From assembly GCA_031256635.1 (NCBI GenBank), contig JAIRQF010000115.1, positions 1 to 37,752 on the forward strand: a stretch of 37,752 nt of DNA. The letters run 5' to 3'. Within the stretch, counting starts at the first letter, position 1. Every line of letters starts with the position of its first letter. Made by a program: the position numbers and the translations under genes. This document shows, piece after piece, positions 27,437 through 36,555 of the stretch. This stretch comes from Treponema sp. Lineage in GTDB: Bacteria; Spirochaetota; Spirochaetia; Treponematales; Breznakiellaceae. The notes under the pieces are model-generated. The model had not been told where the DNA came from. It was given only the letters and a program-made list of their open reading frames with translations, and did no database searches.

Positions 27437-29239
27437 ATGGAAAACATGAAAAGAACGGCAAACTGCGGGGATTTAAGAAAAAAAGACGCGGGGAAAATTG
27501 TTATTTTAAACGGCTGGGTTCACAGAAAAAGAAATCACGGGGGAATATTTTTTATTAATCTGCGCGATCGTTACGGCATAACTCAAATAACTGTTGATAC
27601 CGAAGCGAATGCCTCTCTTGGAGAAATATGCAATGAGCTGAGAAATGAGTACTGTATAGCAGCCGAAGGAAAAGTTAATCTGCGCCCGGAGGATATGATC
27701 AATTCTTCCATGGATACAGGGGAAATAGAAGTAATAGCGTCAAAGATTCTAATTTTAAACAAGAGCGATGTACTGCCTTTTCAGATTGACGAAGAAAGCA
27801 AGGCAAATGAGGACTTGCGCCTTAAGTACCGCTACCTTGATCTTAGAAGCGCTGCGATGCAAAACAGGATCGCCCTAAGAAGCAAGACCGCGTTCGCTGT
27901 GCGCCAGTGGATGACAGCTAACGGCTTTTATGAAATAGAGACGCCTACTTTTATAAAATCCACCCCCGAAGGAGCGCGCGATTACCTTGTCCCGTCAAGA
28001 TTATACCCAGGAAAGTTTTACGCGCTCCCGCAGTCGCCGCAGCTTTACAAACAGATTTTAATGGTGTCTGGTTTTGACAAATATTTTCAAATCGCGCGCT
28101 GTTACCGCGATGAGGATTCACGGGGCGACAGGCAGCCTGAGTTTACGCAAATAGATATTGAGATGTCATTTGTTGGAAGAGACGATGTTCTTGACATGAC
28201 AGAGGGAATGATGCGTCATGTTTTTAAACAGGTTCTGAATATCAGCCTGCCTGAAAAATTCCGCCGTCTTACCTGGGAAGAGGCGATGGAAAATTACGGC
28301 AGCGACAAGCCCGACCTTCGCTTTGGTATGGAACTATGCAGCTTTGAACAATACGCCAAAGACAGCGGGTTTCAGGCTTTCAAGGACGCAATCGCGCAGG
28401 GCGGTACTGTAAAAGTGCTTGTTGTTAAGGGGAAAGCGGAAACTCCAGCAAAGCTTCCCGCGGACTACTCGCGGAAACAGATTGAAGAACTTGAAGCTCA
28501 CGCAAAAATCTACAAAGCCAAAGGCATGGCATGGATGAAAGTTGCAAAAGACTGCGCGCTTGAAGGAGGAGCTTCCAAATTCTTTACAGATAACGCCGCG
28601 GCGATAACAGGAGGTCTTGGCGCGAAAGAAGGAGACCTGATTCTAATGGTAGCGGACGCAGACCGCAAAATTGTAAACACATCCCTTGGAGCGGTACGGT
28701 CAAAACTTGGGCGCGATCTTGGACTTTACGATCCTGACAAATTTGAGTTTGTGTGGATAGTTGACTTTCCCATGTTTGAATACAACGAAGATGAAAAAAA
28801 ATGGGAAGCGGCTCATCACCTTTTTACATGGCCGCAGGAAAAGTATCACGAAACAATGGAAAGCGATCCGGGCTCGGTAAAGGGTGATTTATACGACCTC
28901 GTGTTAAACGGCTATGAACTTGCCTCAGGCTCCATTCGTATTCATGATCCTGTTATGCAAAAACGCGTTTTTAAAATAGCGGGTATTGATCCTGCGCAGG
29001 CGGAAAAAAAGTTCGGTTTTTTAACGGAAGCTTTTAAGTACGGAGCCCCGCCTCACGGAGGAATAGCGCCCGGTCTTGACCGTCTTGTAATGATCATGGC
29101 AGGAGTTACATCGCTAAAGGATGTTATCGCCTTTCCGAAAAATTCATTCGCGATAAGCCCGATGGACGACTGCCCCTCGGAAGTTGATCAAAAACAATTG
29201 GATGAACTTGGGATAAAAATAATTAAAGAGAATAAGTAA
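27437..29239 (+). CDS. aspS: Aspartyl-tRNA synthetase
   Basis: GWVHRKRNHGGIFFINLRDRYG, RYLDLRS, QSPQLYKQILMVSGFDKYFQIARCYRDEDSRGDRQPEFTQID, GIAPGLDRLVM. Start at the ATG at 27437 or 27446. Confidence 0.97.
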   Translation: MENMKRTANCGDLRKKDAGKIVILNGWVHRKRNHGGIFFINLRDRYGITQITVDTEANASLGEICNELRNEYCIAAEGKVNLRPEDMINSSMDTGEIEVIASKILILNKSDVLPFQIDEESKANEDLRLKYRYLDLRSAAMQNRIALRSKTAFAVRQWMTANGFYEIETPTFIKSTPEGARDYLVPSRLYPGKFYALPQSPQLYKQILMVSGFDKYFQIARCYRDEDSRGDRQPEFTQIDIEMSFVGRDDVLDMTEGMMRHVFKQVLNISLPEKFRRLTWEEAMENYGSDKPDLRFGMELCSFEQYAKDSGFQAFKDAIAQGGTVKVLVVKGKAETPAKLPADYSRKQIEELEAHAKIYKAKGMAWMKVAKDCALEGGASKFFTDNAAAITGGLGAKEGDLILMVADADRKIVNTSLGAVRSKLGRDLGLYDPDKFEFVWIVDFPMFEYNEDEKKWEAAHHLFTWPQEKYHETMESDPGSVKGDLYDLVLNGYELASGSIRIHDPVMQKRVFKIAGIDPAQAEKKFGFLTEAFKYGAPPHGGIAPGLDRLVMIMAGVTSLKDVIAFPKNSFAISPMDDCPSEVDQKQLDELGIKIIKENK

Positions 29240-29245
29240 TTAGAG

Positions 29246-29272
29246 TCTGTCTATAGATATATTATAGACAGA
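29246..29272. terminator. Hairpin between convergent aspS and the thioesterase gene, likely bidirectional terminator
   Basis: TCTGTCTATA-GATATAT-TATAGACAGA: 10-bp perfect arms 6 nt past the aspS stop. Confidence 0.65.
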
Positions 29273-29283
29273 TTACCTTAGAA

Positions 29284-29694
29284 TTACATCTTATCTTCAG
29301 TAACCAAGTGAGCCTCAAGGATTTTACGCTTGTCATCGGGAACTGGTATTGTTTTTTCCGTAATGAAGTCAAAATATACAATTACCGAGTTTCCTTTGGC
29401 GCAAAGGTGTCCGTCCTGCCATGCTTCCTGATACACTGTGAATGATTTTGTCCCGATTTTGGAGATTCCGGTTTTTATCGTTACTTCGTATTTGAAATAA
29501 AGCTGATGTAAAAAATCAAAATCAAGATGAGCCATAATTAACGGAAAAGCGTTTTTATCCACTTTTAGTTCCGGATCAAACAAGCGGATTATTTCCGTTC
29601 TCCCCATTTCAAACCAGATTGGGATAACTGTGTTATTGACGTGTCCCAGCACATCAATATCTCCGAAACGGGGGTATATCTTCATGCTAAACAT
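29284..29694 (-). CDS. Acyl-CoA thioesterase, 4HBT hotdog family
   Basis: YPRFGDIDVLGHVNNTVIPIWFEMGR is the 4HBT signature. Confidence 0.88.
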   Translation of the reverse strand: MFSMKIYPRFGDIDVLGHVNNTVIPIWFEMGRTEIIRLFDPELKVDKNAFPLIMAHLDFDFLHQLYFKYEVTIKTGISKIGTKSFTVYQEAWQDGHLCAKGNSVIVYFDFITEKTIPVPDDKRKILEAHLVTEDKM

Positions 29695-29704
29695 TTTTTA
29701 GTCC

Positions 29705-31771
29705 TTACTGCAGATTAAGACCATTAAGGTAATTTTCATAGGTCTGCTGCGCTGTTCTTGAATCTGATACCGCTTTTTCAAGAGCGGGAGACAGCGCGTC
29801 GATTTCGCTGTCAAGATCGGTAAGCCGCCTTAAATATTCCTGGCCCTGCTGGGTTTGGCTTCCGGCCGCTTCAAGGTTTCTTCGTATTCTGTCCTGATCG
29901 GAAATCAGACGGCTTCGCTGCGTCTCAATATCCTTTACCGCGGTATCGGCTGCGTCAGATGCCCTTTTCAATTCAACAGCCTGCTGCAATGCCGCTCTTA
30001 CATTTGCGGGAATTTCCTGATTTGTCGTATAACTTAAAATTGCTTCCGGCCTTTGTGAAAGAAGCGTGATTCTCTCGCTTATCGGTCTTTGTTCGCTTAC
30101 AACAAGCGTTGCGGTATTGTTTGCAGGCAGCGTAACATTAAAGCGGTAAAGCGATTCTGTCTGCTCCGCCGCTGCCGGTGATATTAATTCTGTCATTGAT
30201 GTTTTGTTATGCTCGACAATCAGCGGTTTTGAAGAAGATCCTGAATTGATAAAAGTATATGTTTTATTATAAATCAGGTTTCTGGTGATGATCATCACGC
30301 CGCCTGAAACTGTCACCGTGCTTACATTGCGCGTGCTTGTATCGCTTGAGGAAGCTGTTACCGAAAGATCCTCTCCGAATGAGATTAGTCTTTTTTCATT
30401 TTCATTCCAGAATTCCAGCAGCGCGTCCCCTGCATATACTCCGCCGTCATAAACTGTGACAGGACCGGCGGGGAGTTTCATTCCGCTTGTATTTGTAATT
30501 TCCGCTCCAAGGCGTGGATTTTTTCCTCCTGTGTAAATTAAAAGGCTTCGCGCGTTTATCGCAGATTCAACAAGAGGGAGCATCGCGCTCATGCGGCGGT
30601 CAAGGCTGACAGGGTTCCTTAATGTAAATTCAAACTGGCCTCCGGCGTCGCTTCCCGCCGCTGTCTGCACTGTACCGCCAGCAAGATTTGTTGTAGGAGA
30701 TGCGGCGTAACTTGGCGCTCTATACGCGGATTGATCCATATCCATCATAACCATGCTTTCCGTTTGGTAAGCAGGGGAAGGTACACCGTAGCTGCGATCA
30801 TGAACGGCGGCTTCGGCGGTTCCGGCTATTGAAAGCGGAAGAACAGGGCGCGATACATAATAGGGCGGATAAAGATTCTGAATGAAAGATGTCGGGCGGC
30901 CCGCAATCAGAGATAAGGAGACATTGTTCCAGTCATTATCGCTGTCATTATCAACTATGGCCCATCCCTGAAACAGGGGCTCCCTTGATCCGAGATCCAG
31001 ACGGTAGGATACTTTCCATACAGGAGAGGGAATAACGTAGCTTATTGTTACATCCCTTCTGCCGCTGCCAGGAAGATTAACCAATAGCTGGCGGGAATTG
31101 GAAAAACGGGAAGCCGCGATTAAATCAAGCCCTCTGCTTAGATCCTGTTCGATTACCGGGTCTTTAAAACTAATTGAGTTTATATCATTTATATTGAATG
31201 CCCTCAAGCCCTGATTCGTACTTAATAATAGCCACGGTTCGGCATTATGTACAAACCCATTAGTTGCCATTGCCCTGTATTCGATGCCGGTAATTCTGCC
31301 TGTGTATAATGTAGGTGCGTTAATATTAACTTCGGCGCCTCGCAGCCTGGAAAGTATAATCGCTAGCCCCGGTTCATCGGACAGGTCGATTGATAAACTC
31401 CGCAGCGTCTGCAGCAGCGTTTGCTCCGATTGATATGTGACAGACGGATTGGCGGAATACGGATCATTTATGATAAGGGTTTTTAGCGCGTCATTTACAG
31501 CGTCAATCCTGAATTGAAGATCGATGTTTACATCTCCTGTTACCGCGCCTGAATGTTCATAGTACGCAAGGCCGGATGTCAGGATCACAACCCGCTTCAG
31601 GGGAAGAGAGCTGCTATCCAAAGGATAACTGCTGCCCAGAGACGGACTTTGAATTGTTTGAGCAGTTACCGGGTTTGGAACTGCAGGTGTATTTTGATTT
31701 TCAATTGCCGGCTGCGCAAAAAGGCAGGGTACAATAACAAAAACCAGAGCAGTGATAATAATTCTATTCAT
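29705..31771 (-). CDS. Secreted DUF4139-type protein
   Basis: Signal peptide; PSPVWKVSYRLDLGSREPLFQGWAIVDNDSDNDWNNVSLSLIAGRP is characteristic of DUF4139; C-terminal coiled coil. Confidence 0.78.
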   Translation of the reverse strand: MNRIIITALVFVIVPCLFAQPAIENQNTPAVPNPVTAQTIQSPSLGSSYPLDSSSLPLKRVVILTSGLAYYEHSGAVTGDVNIDLQFRIDAVNDALKTLIINDPYSANPSVTYQSEQTLLQTLRSLSIDLSDEPGLAIILSRLRGAEVNINAPTLYTGRITGIEYRAMATNGFVHNAEPWLLLSTNQGLRAFNINDINSISFKDPVIEQDLSRGLDLIAASRFSNSRQLLVNLPGSGRRDVTISYVIPSPVWKVSYRLDLGSREPLFQGWAIVDNDSDNDWNNVSLSLIAGRPTSFIQNLYPPYYVSRPVLPLSIAGTAEAAVHDRSYGVPSPAYQTESMVMMDMDQSAYRAPSYAASPTTNLAGGTVQTAAGSDAGGQFEFTLRNPVSLDRRMSAMLPLVESAINARSLLIYTGGKNPRLGAEITNTSGMKLPAGPVTVYDGGVYAGDALLEFWNENEKRLISFGEDLSVTASSSDTSTRNVSTVTVSGGVMIITRNLIYNKTYTFINSGSSSKPLIVEHNKTSMTELISPAAAEQTESLYRFNVTLPANNTATLVVSEQRPISERITLLSQRPEAILSYTTNQEIPANVRAALQQAVELKRASDAADTAVKDIETQRSRLISDQDRIRRNLEAAGSQTQQGQEYLRRLTDLDSEIDALSPALEKAVSDSRTAQQTYENYLNGLNLQ

Positions 31772-31809
31772 TTTTATACCTCACTTTAAATATCAAACAT
31801 GGGAAGATT

Positions 31810-33468
31810 TTATGATTTATATTCAAGACTGAGCGTTATGGTCGTCGCGTCGCAGACTTCGGCGGGTCCGAAATATTGAATCGGGCCAGGAACTAGGAAG
31901 CATGTTTTATCGGCCCAGCCGCCGCGTTTTTCCGCGAATGTCTTAAAGGGTTTCCCGTTAAGATCGACCAGCGCTTTTTTAATTACCGGCTTTTTTGCGC
32001 CGTGCCGGTGTTCAAGGTCCATCATTGTTGTAAGGGGGATGCCGCCTGCTATCCATTCTGAAGCCGGAGCGGTCAGATTCTTTACGCTTGAAATATATCC
32101 TGTTAATCCGGAAGCTATTAGAACAAACGCGCTGAAACCAAGTGAATAACAATAATCGGAATCAAAGTTTGACGGGAATGCGCAGCGGCCTTCATAACCG
32201 AAAAAATGCCCGAGCGCGCTGAATTTTCCGCTGTACTGTCCGTCCTTTTTCTTTACAGCCAACTTTTTTTCAACCATTCCGATTAAAAGTTTCTCGGTTT
32301 CTATTCTGGAAACCTGAACATTTCCGTGCGGATCGCGATCTACCAAAAATTGCTGCGCGATATCCGGGGGAAGCGATTGCAATATTCTGTATGATGTTTC
32401 AGGAATTCTGCTTGAGAGCCAGTACATCTGATCGATAAAACTGGTGATAACCGAAAAATCTTTTTCCTCATCCGCGATTGTATCGTTCAGGTCGTTTATC
32501 AGTTTCTTTATTTCGGGAATAAACTCAACAAGGCCTTCGGGAATTAAAATAATTCCGAAGTTGCATCCGTTTTCCGAGCGCTTAATTATTGACTGGCATA
32601 TCTGATCCACAACTTTTTCAAGAGACATTGCCTTTTCTTCGATCTCTTCGGAGATAAGGCAGATATTGGGCTGAGTCTGCAAAGCGCATTCAAGCGCTAT
32701 GTGGCTTGCGGAGCGGCCCATCAATTTAATAAAGTGCCAGTATTTTTTTGCGCTGTTTGTATCGCGGCAGAGATTGCCTATTAATTCAGAGTATGTTTTG
32801 CACGCGGTATCAAAGCCGAAAGATGCTTCGATATGCTCATTTTTTAGATCACCGTCAATTGTTTTAGGACAGCCTATTACCTGAATTGCCGTTCCGTTTT
32901 CTAAAAAATATTCAGCTAACAGCGCGGCGTTGGTATTGGAGTCATCCCCTCCTATTACGACAACCGCGTCAAGGTTAAGCTTTTTGGCTGTATCAAGAGA
33001 AGCGGACAACTGTTCAGGAGTTTCTATCTTGGTGCGTCCGGAGCCGATTATGTCAAAACCGCCTGTGTTGCGGTACTCGTCAATTATTTCTTTGGTCAAA
33101 AGAATTGTTTTATTTTCGATAAGGCCGCTTGGCCCGCCTTTAAAACCGTAAAGAACAGAAGAGGAATTGCCTTTTTTAAGACCGTCAAACAAACCTGCTA
33201 TTACATTATGCCCGCCCGGCGCCTGTCCGCCTGAAAGTATTACTCCCACTTTTAGTTCGCGTTTTAACTTGTCGTTTTTTCCGGTTTTAAAGGTTGCGGC
33301 AGGTTTCCCGTAAGTAAGTTTAAAAATTTTCCGCAGTTCTTCCTTGTCCGAAATTGCCCCGGTAGGAGAACCAAACTCTATCGCGATATCTTCGACATTA
33401 CCGCCAAGGATCGCAGGAAGTTTTGGTTTATATCCATAACGAACTTTCTGTAACGCGGATACATTCAT
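31810..33468 (-). CDS. pfp: Diphosphate-fructose-6-phosphate 1-phosphotransferase (long type)
   Basis: [75 protein letters not shown]. Start at 33468 behind RBS AGGAG. Confidence 0.94.
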   Translation of the reverse strand: MNVSALQKVRYGYKPKLPAILGGNVEDIAIEFGSPTGAISDKEELRKIFKLTYGKPAATFKTGKNDKLKRELKVGVILSGGQAPGGHNVIAGLFDGLKKGNSSSVLYGFKGGPSGLIENKTILLTKEIIDEYRNTGGFDIIGSGRTKIETPEQLSASLDTAKKLNLDAVVVIGGDDSNTNAALLAEYFLENGTAIQVIGCPKTIDGDLKNEHIEASFGFDTACKTYSELIGNLCRDTNSAKKYWHFIKLMGRSASHIALECALQTQPNICLISEEIEEKAMSLEKVVDQICQSIIKRSENGCNFGIILIPEGLVEFIPEIKKLINDLNDTIADEEKDFSVITSFIDQMYWLSSRIPETSYRILQSLPPDIAQQFLVDRDPHGNVQVSRIETEKLLIGMVEKKLAVKKKDGQYSGKFSALGHFFGYEGRCAFPSNFDSDYCYSLGFSAFVLIASGLTGYISSVKNLTAPASEWIAGGIPLTTMMDLEHRHGAKKPVIKKALVDLNGKPFKTFAEKRGGWADKTCFLVPGPIQYFGPAEVCDATTITLSLEYKS

Positions 33469-33623
33469 GATCATCTCCTGACATTTTATATTAAAAGTGA
33501 TTACAAAACGGCAAAAACCAGTCGAATTATACAAATATTTTAATAAAACAATAATATTTAAAACTATCGCTTACAAAACTTCCGTGAAAAAACGTGTTCA
33601 ATATATGCTAATTCGCGTCCGGC

Positions 33624-33713
33624 TTATTTGCTTTTGTGTCTGTTTTTTCGTAATTTCTTTTTACGTTTATGGGTTGCTATTTTTCGCAGTTTGCGCTTTC
33701 TTCCGCAGGGCAC
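33624..33713 (-). CDS. 29-aa highly basic protein resembling bacterial AURKAIP1/COX24 (mS38)-domain ribosomal proteins
   Basis: GTG-start ORF: MPCGRKRKLRKIATHKRKKKLRKNRHKSK*, behind AGGAG with about 8 nt spacing. The KIATHKRKKKLRKNRHK core matches this small-protein family as I recall it. Not in the ORF track (too short). Confidence 0.8.
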   Translation of the reverse strand: MPCGRKRKLRKIATHKRKKKLRKNRHKSK

Positions 33714-33740
33714 TTAAACTCTCCTAGGGTATGAATAAAG

Positions 33741-33754
33741 ACGGCTCAGGCCGT
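33741..33754. repeat. Short GC-rich stem-loop ACGGC-TCAG-GCCGT between prs and the small basic ORF
   Basis: 5-bp perfect arms with a 4-nt loop; only a weak U-run on the minus strand. Confidence 0.4.
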
Positions 33755-33800
33755 ATTGTTAAATTATGATTGAATAGGGGAAAATGGTCAAGAGCGCGGA

Positions 33801-34901
33801 TTATTTCCCTTTTAAATAAATGCCGGCGTCAAAAGAACGAAGCAGCTTGCTCATCGATTCATTGCAGATTATCGCTTTTATTATCTGCGATGCCAGCTCA
33901 GCAGAGGATATGACTTCAAAACCGGGCATGGTTTCTTTTAAATTACTGCAGCATACGGTATCGGTTACAAGTGTGCGGTTAAGCAGGCCTTCATCACAAA
34001 GGGTTTTTAATTTTTCCATAGCGGGCGGTGAAAAAAGCGCATGTACGGAAATGATGTTTATTTCTTTTGGTTTTAATGTTGACAGGACACGGATTAATTT
34101 TTCGACAGAGCTTGCGGTATCAATCATATCATCTACTATCCAGAGACTTTTTCCTTCAATAGGCTCCGCGGAAAGGATATTTATTGATTCAATTGAATTT
34201 GGTTTTGAATAATCGCGCTGTTTGTGTGCGACAACCAAAGGCGCGCCGAATGAATTTGCGAAAACACGCGCCAGCTTCTCACCGCCGGCGTCAACTGAAC
34301 AGAAAGCCCAGTTTGTTCTGACTTCCTGTTCCAGTTTTTCAAAAGTCTGAATATATTTATCGCACAGATATTTATTTAACAGCGTCAGCGCGGGAATATC
34401 GTCAATTGCGCAAAAAGCAGGATCGAGCATTGTTTTGGATTTATCAGAATGTAATTGAAAAGTGACTATATGCCGAACCCCAAGGCTTGAAAGGGTTTTT
34501 AGATGAACCCATAAACCTACAGAACTTCGCCTTGTTGTACGATCCGATCTTGAACATGAAATAAACGGTTCAAAAACAAGGATTCTGTTAACTTGACAGC
34601 GTATTAAAGCGTCTACGGCATGATATAATTCAATTTTCGCTTCTTCAACGCCGATCTCAGCTTCATTGCGTGCGCTTGATGTAAATAAAACAACATCCTT
34701 GCCTCTAAGAGATGAATTGACCTGGACTTCCATTTCGCCGTTTGCGAAACGATCCGTTGTAAGCAAATCAAGTCCGTTTATCTGTTCGGTTATTTTTGAA
34801 AAACTTAAATATTTGGACAGATGCCCGATTACCTGTTCTGCGTAATTTCGCATTGAGCGTGTCGCGCATACTATAAAAGAGTTCATTAATATCAGTATCA
34901 T
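33801..34901 (-). CDS. prs: Ribose-phosphate pyrophosphokinase (divergent)
   Basis: DRFANGEMEVQVNSSLRGKDVVLF, SRSDRTTRRSSVG, VTFQLHSDKSK, LWIVDDMIDTASSVEKL (PRPP-binding). Start may be the ATG at 34886. Confidence 0.85.
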   Translation of the reverse strand: MILILMNSFIVCATRSMRNYAEQVIGHLSKYLSFSKITEQINGLDLLTTDRFANGEMEVQVNSSLRGKDVVLFTSSARNEAEIGVEEAKIELYHAVDALIRCQVNRILVFEPFISCSRSDRTTRRSSVGLWVHLKTLSSLGVRHIVTFQLHSDKSKTMLDPAFCAIDDIPALTLLNKYLCDKYIQTFEKLEQEVRTNWAFCSVDAGGEKLARVFANSFGAPLVVAHKQRDYSKPNSIESINILSAEPIEGKSLWIVDDMIDTASSVEKLIRVLSTLKPKEINIISVHALFSPPAMEKLKTLCDEGLLNRTLVTDTVCCSNLKETMPGFEVISSAELASQIIKAIICNESMSKLLRSFDAGIYLKGK

Positions 34902-34977
34902 GACTATTCAGTAAAAAAGCAATAAAATTAAACTTGCACAGCTTCAATTAATTACTTTACAAACATATAGTAATCTA

Positions 34978-35006
34978 TAGACATATTTTTAATAATATGA
35001 TAAAAT
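34978..35006 (+). promoter_or_regulatory. Candidate sigma-70 promoter for recA
   Basis: TAGACA-(17 nt)-TAAAAT, 61 nt upstream of the recA ATG. Confidence 0.6.
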
Positions 35007-35066
35007 ATTTCAAGTTTCGGTCATGCGCTATGCGATATAGGCGCCATATATGGGGAGGAGATAATT

Positions 35067-36194
35067 ATGGCTAAGTCAAATGAGACAGAAAAAACCAGGA
35101 TCAATCCTGACGCGACAAGCGAGGAGAAATCAAAAGCCCTGGAAGCGGCCCGGCTTCAGATTGAGAAACAATTTGGCGCGGGATCATTAATTAAACTTGG
35201 AACGCATAACGCGGCTGCCGGTATCGATGTAGTGCCCTCAGGCTCTATTCTTTTGGATGAAGCGCTTGGTATTGGCGGATATCCGCGCGGACGCATTATC
35301 GAGATTTTCGGTCCTGAATCATCGGGGAAAACCACCCTCGCGCTTCATGCGATAGCGGAAGCTCAGAAACTGGGCGGAAACGCGGCGTTTATTGACGCTG
35401 AGCATGCCCTGGACCCTGTTTACGCTAAAAATCTCGGGGTTAACATTGATGAGCTGTGGGTAAGCCAGCCTGATAACGGAGAGCAGGCAATGGAAATCAC
35501 CGAAAGCCTTGTGCGCTCAGGCGCGGTTGATGTAATTGTTGTGGACTCTGTAGCGGCTCTTACCCCGCAATCTGAAATTGAGGGTGAAATGGGTGACGCG
35601 CAGATGGGCGCGCAGGCCCGTCTTATGAGTCAGGCTTTACGCAAACTTACCGCGACTATCGGGAAATCAAGAACAATTCTGATCTTTATAAATCAGATCC
35701 GCATGAAAATCGGCGTATTCTTCGGAAACCCCGAAACAACAACCGGCGGAAACGCGCTTAAGTTTTACTCATCGTTACGCCTTGAAGTCCGCAAAACGGA
35801 AACAATCGAAGTCAGCAAAGACACTGACGCAATCGGAAACAGGGTTCGCGTTAAAGTTGTAAAAAATAAAGTAGCGCCTCCTTTCAGGAAAACAGAAATT
35901 GAGCTAATGTTCGGCAAAGGCATTTCCGCCACGGGAAGCCTTTTGGACTGCGCGGTAAAATACGAAATAATTAAAAAAAGCGGCGCATGGTATTCCTACA
36001 ATGAAGAAAAAATAGGGCAGGGCAGGGATAATACGCGCGATTATCTTGATCAGCATCCGGATTTTCTGCGTGAATTGGAAACAAAACTGCGCAAACTTAT
36101 TTTCCCGGGAAGGGAATTCCCCCAGGCGAAAGCAACAGAAGCGAAACCCACTAAACCAGTTAAAGCTTCAAAGGATGACGCTAAAGCTGAATAG
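35067..36194 (+). CDS. recA: Recombinase RecA
   Basis: [78 protein letters not shown]. Confidence 0.98.
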   Translation: MAKSNETEKTRINPDATSEEKSKALEAARLQIEKQFGAGSLIKLGTHNAAAGIDVVPSGSILLDEALGIGGYPRGRIIEIFGPESSGKTTLALHAIAEAQKLGGNAAFIDAEHALDPVYAKNLGVNIDELWVSQPDNGEQAMEITESLVRSGAVDVIVVDSVAALTPQSEIEGEMGDAQMGAQARLMSQALRKLTATIGKSRTILIFINQIRMKIGVFFGNPETTTGGNALKFYSSLRLEVRKTETIEVSKDTDAIGNRVRVKVVKNKVAPPFRKTEIELMFGKGISATGSLLDCAVKYEIIKKSGAWYSYNEEKIGQGRDNTRDYLDQHPDFLRELETKLRKLIFPGREFPQAKATEAKPTKPVKASKDDAKAE

Positions 36195-36277
36195 CTAACA
36201 ATATGACCATGTTGGTGATTTGATTATAAACTGAAACTGCTTTAAAGAATATATTTAACTATTTTGCAATTAAATTA

Positions 36278-36490
36278 CCAATATGGCATATGCGGAAAGC
36301 CTTGGTTGCGTCTGTGGCAGTTTTGACGGTGTTTATGTTACCAAGTCCGTTAATTATCATTATGTATAATAAATTATATTATTCAAAATAAATTTCAGCT
36401 GCCTAAACGAAGTAACGGACTCGTCACTAAGTTCATGTATAGATTTCTGCCATCCTAGCACACCAAGGCTTTCCGCATATGCCATATTGG
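36278..36490. repeat. 213-bp nested inverted-repeat element with 28-bp perfect terminal arms
   Basis: CCAATATGGCATATGCGGAAAGCCTTGG at 36278-36305 is the exact reverse complement of 36463-36490. Inner paired blocks: GGCAG 36316-36320 / CTGCC 36447-36451 and GTCCGTTA 36345-36352 / TAACGGAC 36413-36420. Confidence 0.9.
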
Positions 36491-36520
36491 AAAGTTGCTT
36501 ATAATAAATAATATCATTTC

Positions 36521-36549
36521 TTGACAAACCATGCTTTAGTTTTTATTCT
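36521..36549 (+). promoter_or_regulatory. Strong candidate sigma-70 promoter
   Basis: TTGACA (36521-36526), 17-nt spacer, TATTCT (36544-36549), immediately upstream of the ATG at 36556. Confidence 0.75.
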
Positions 36550-36555
36550 TTTAGC

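Noticed and set aside
36195-36555. Attempt to read the inverted-repeat region as a CRISPR array, integron attC or tRNA
   Set aside because: Only two arms in inverted orientation with no regularly spaced direct repeats, no attC core sites and no tRNA fold.
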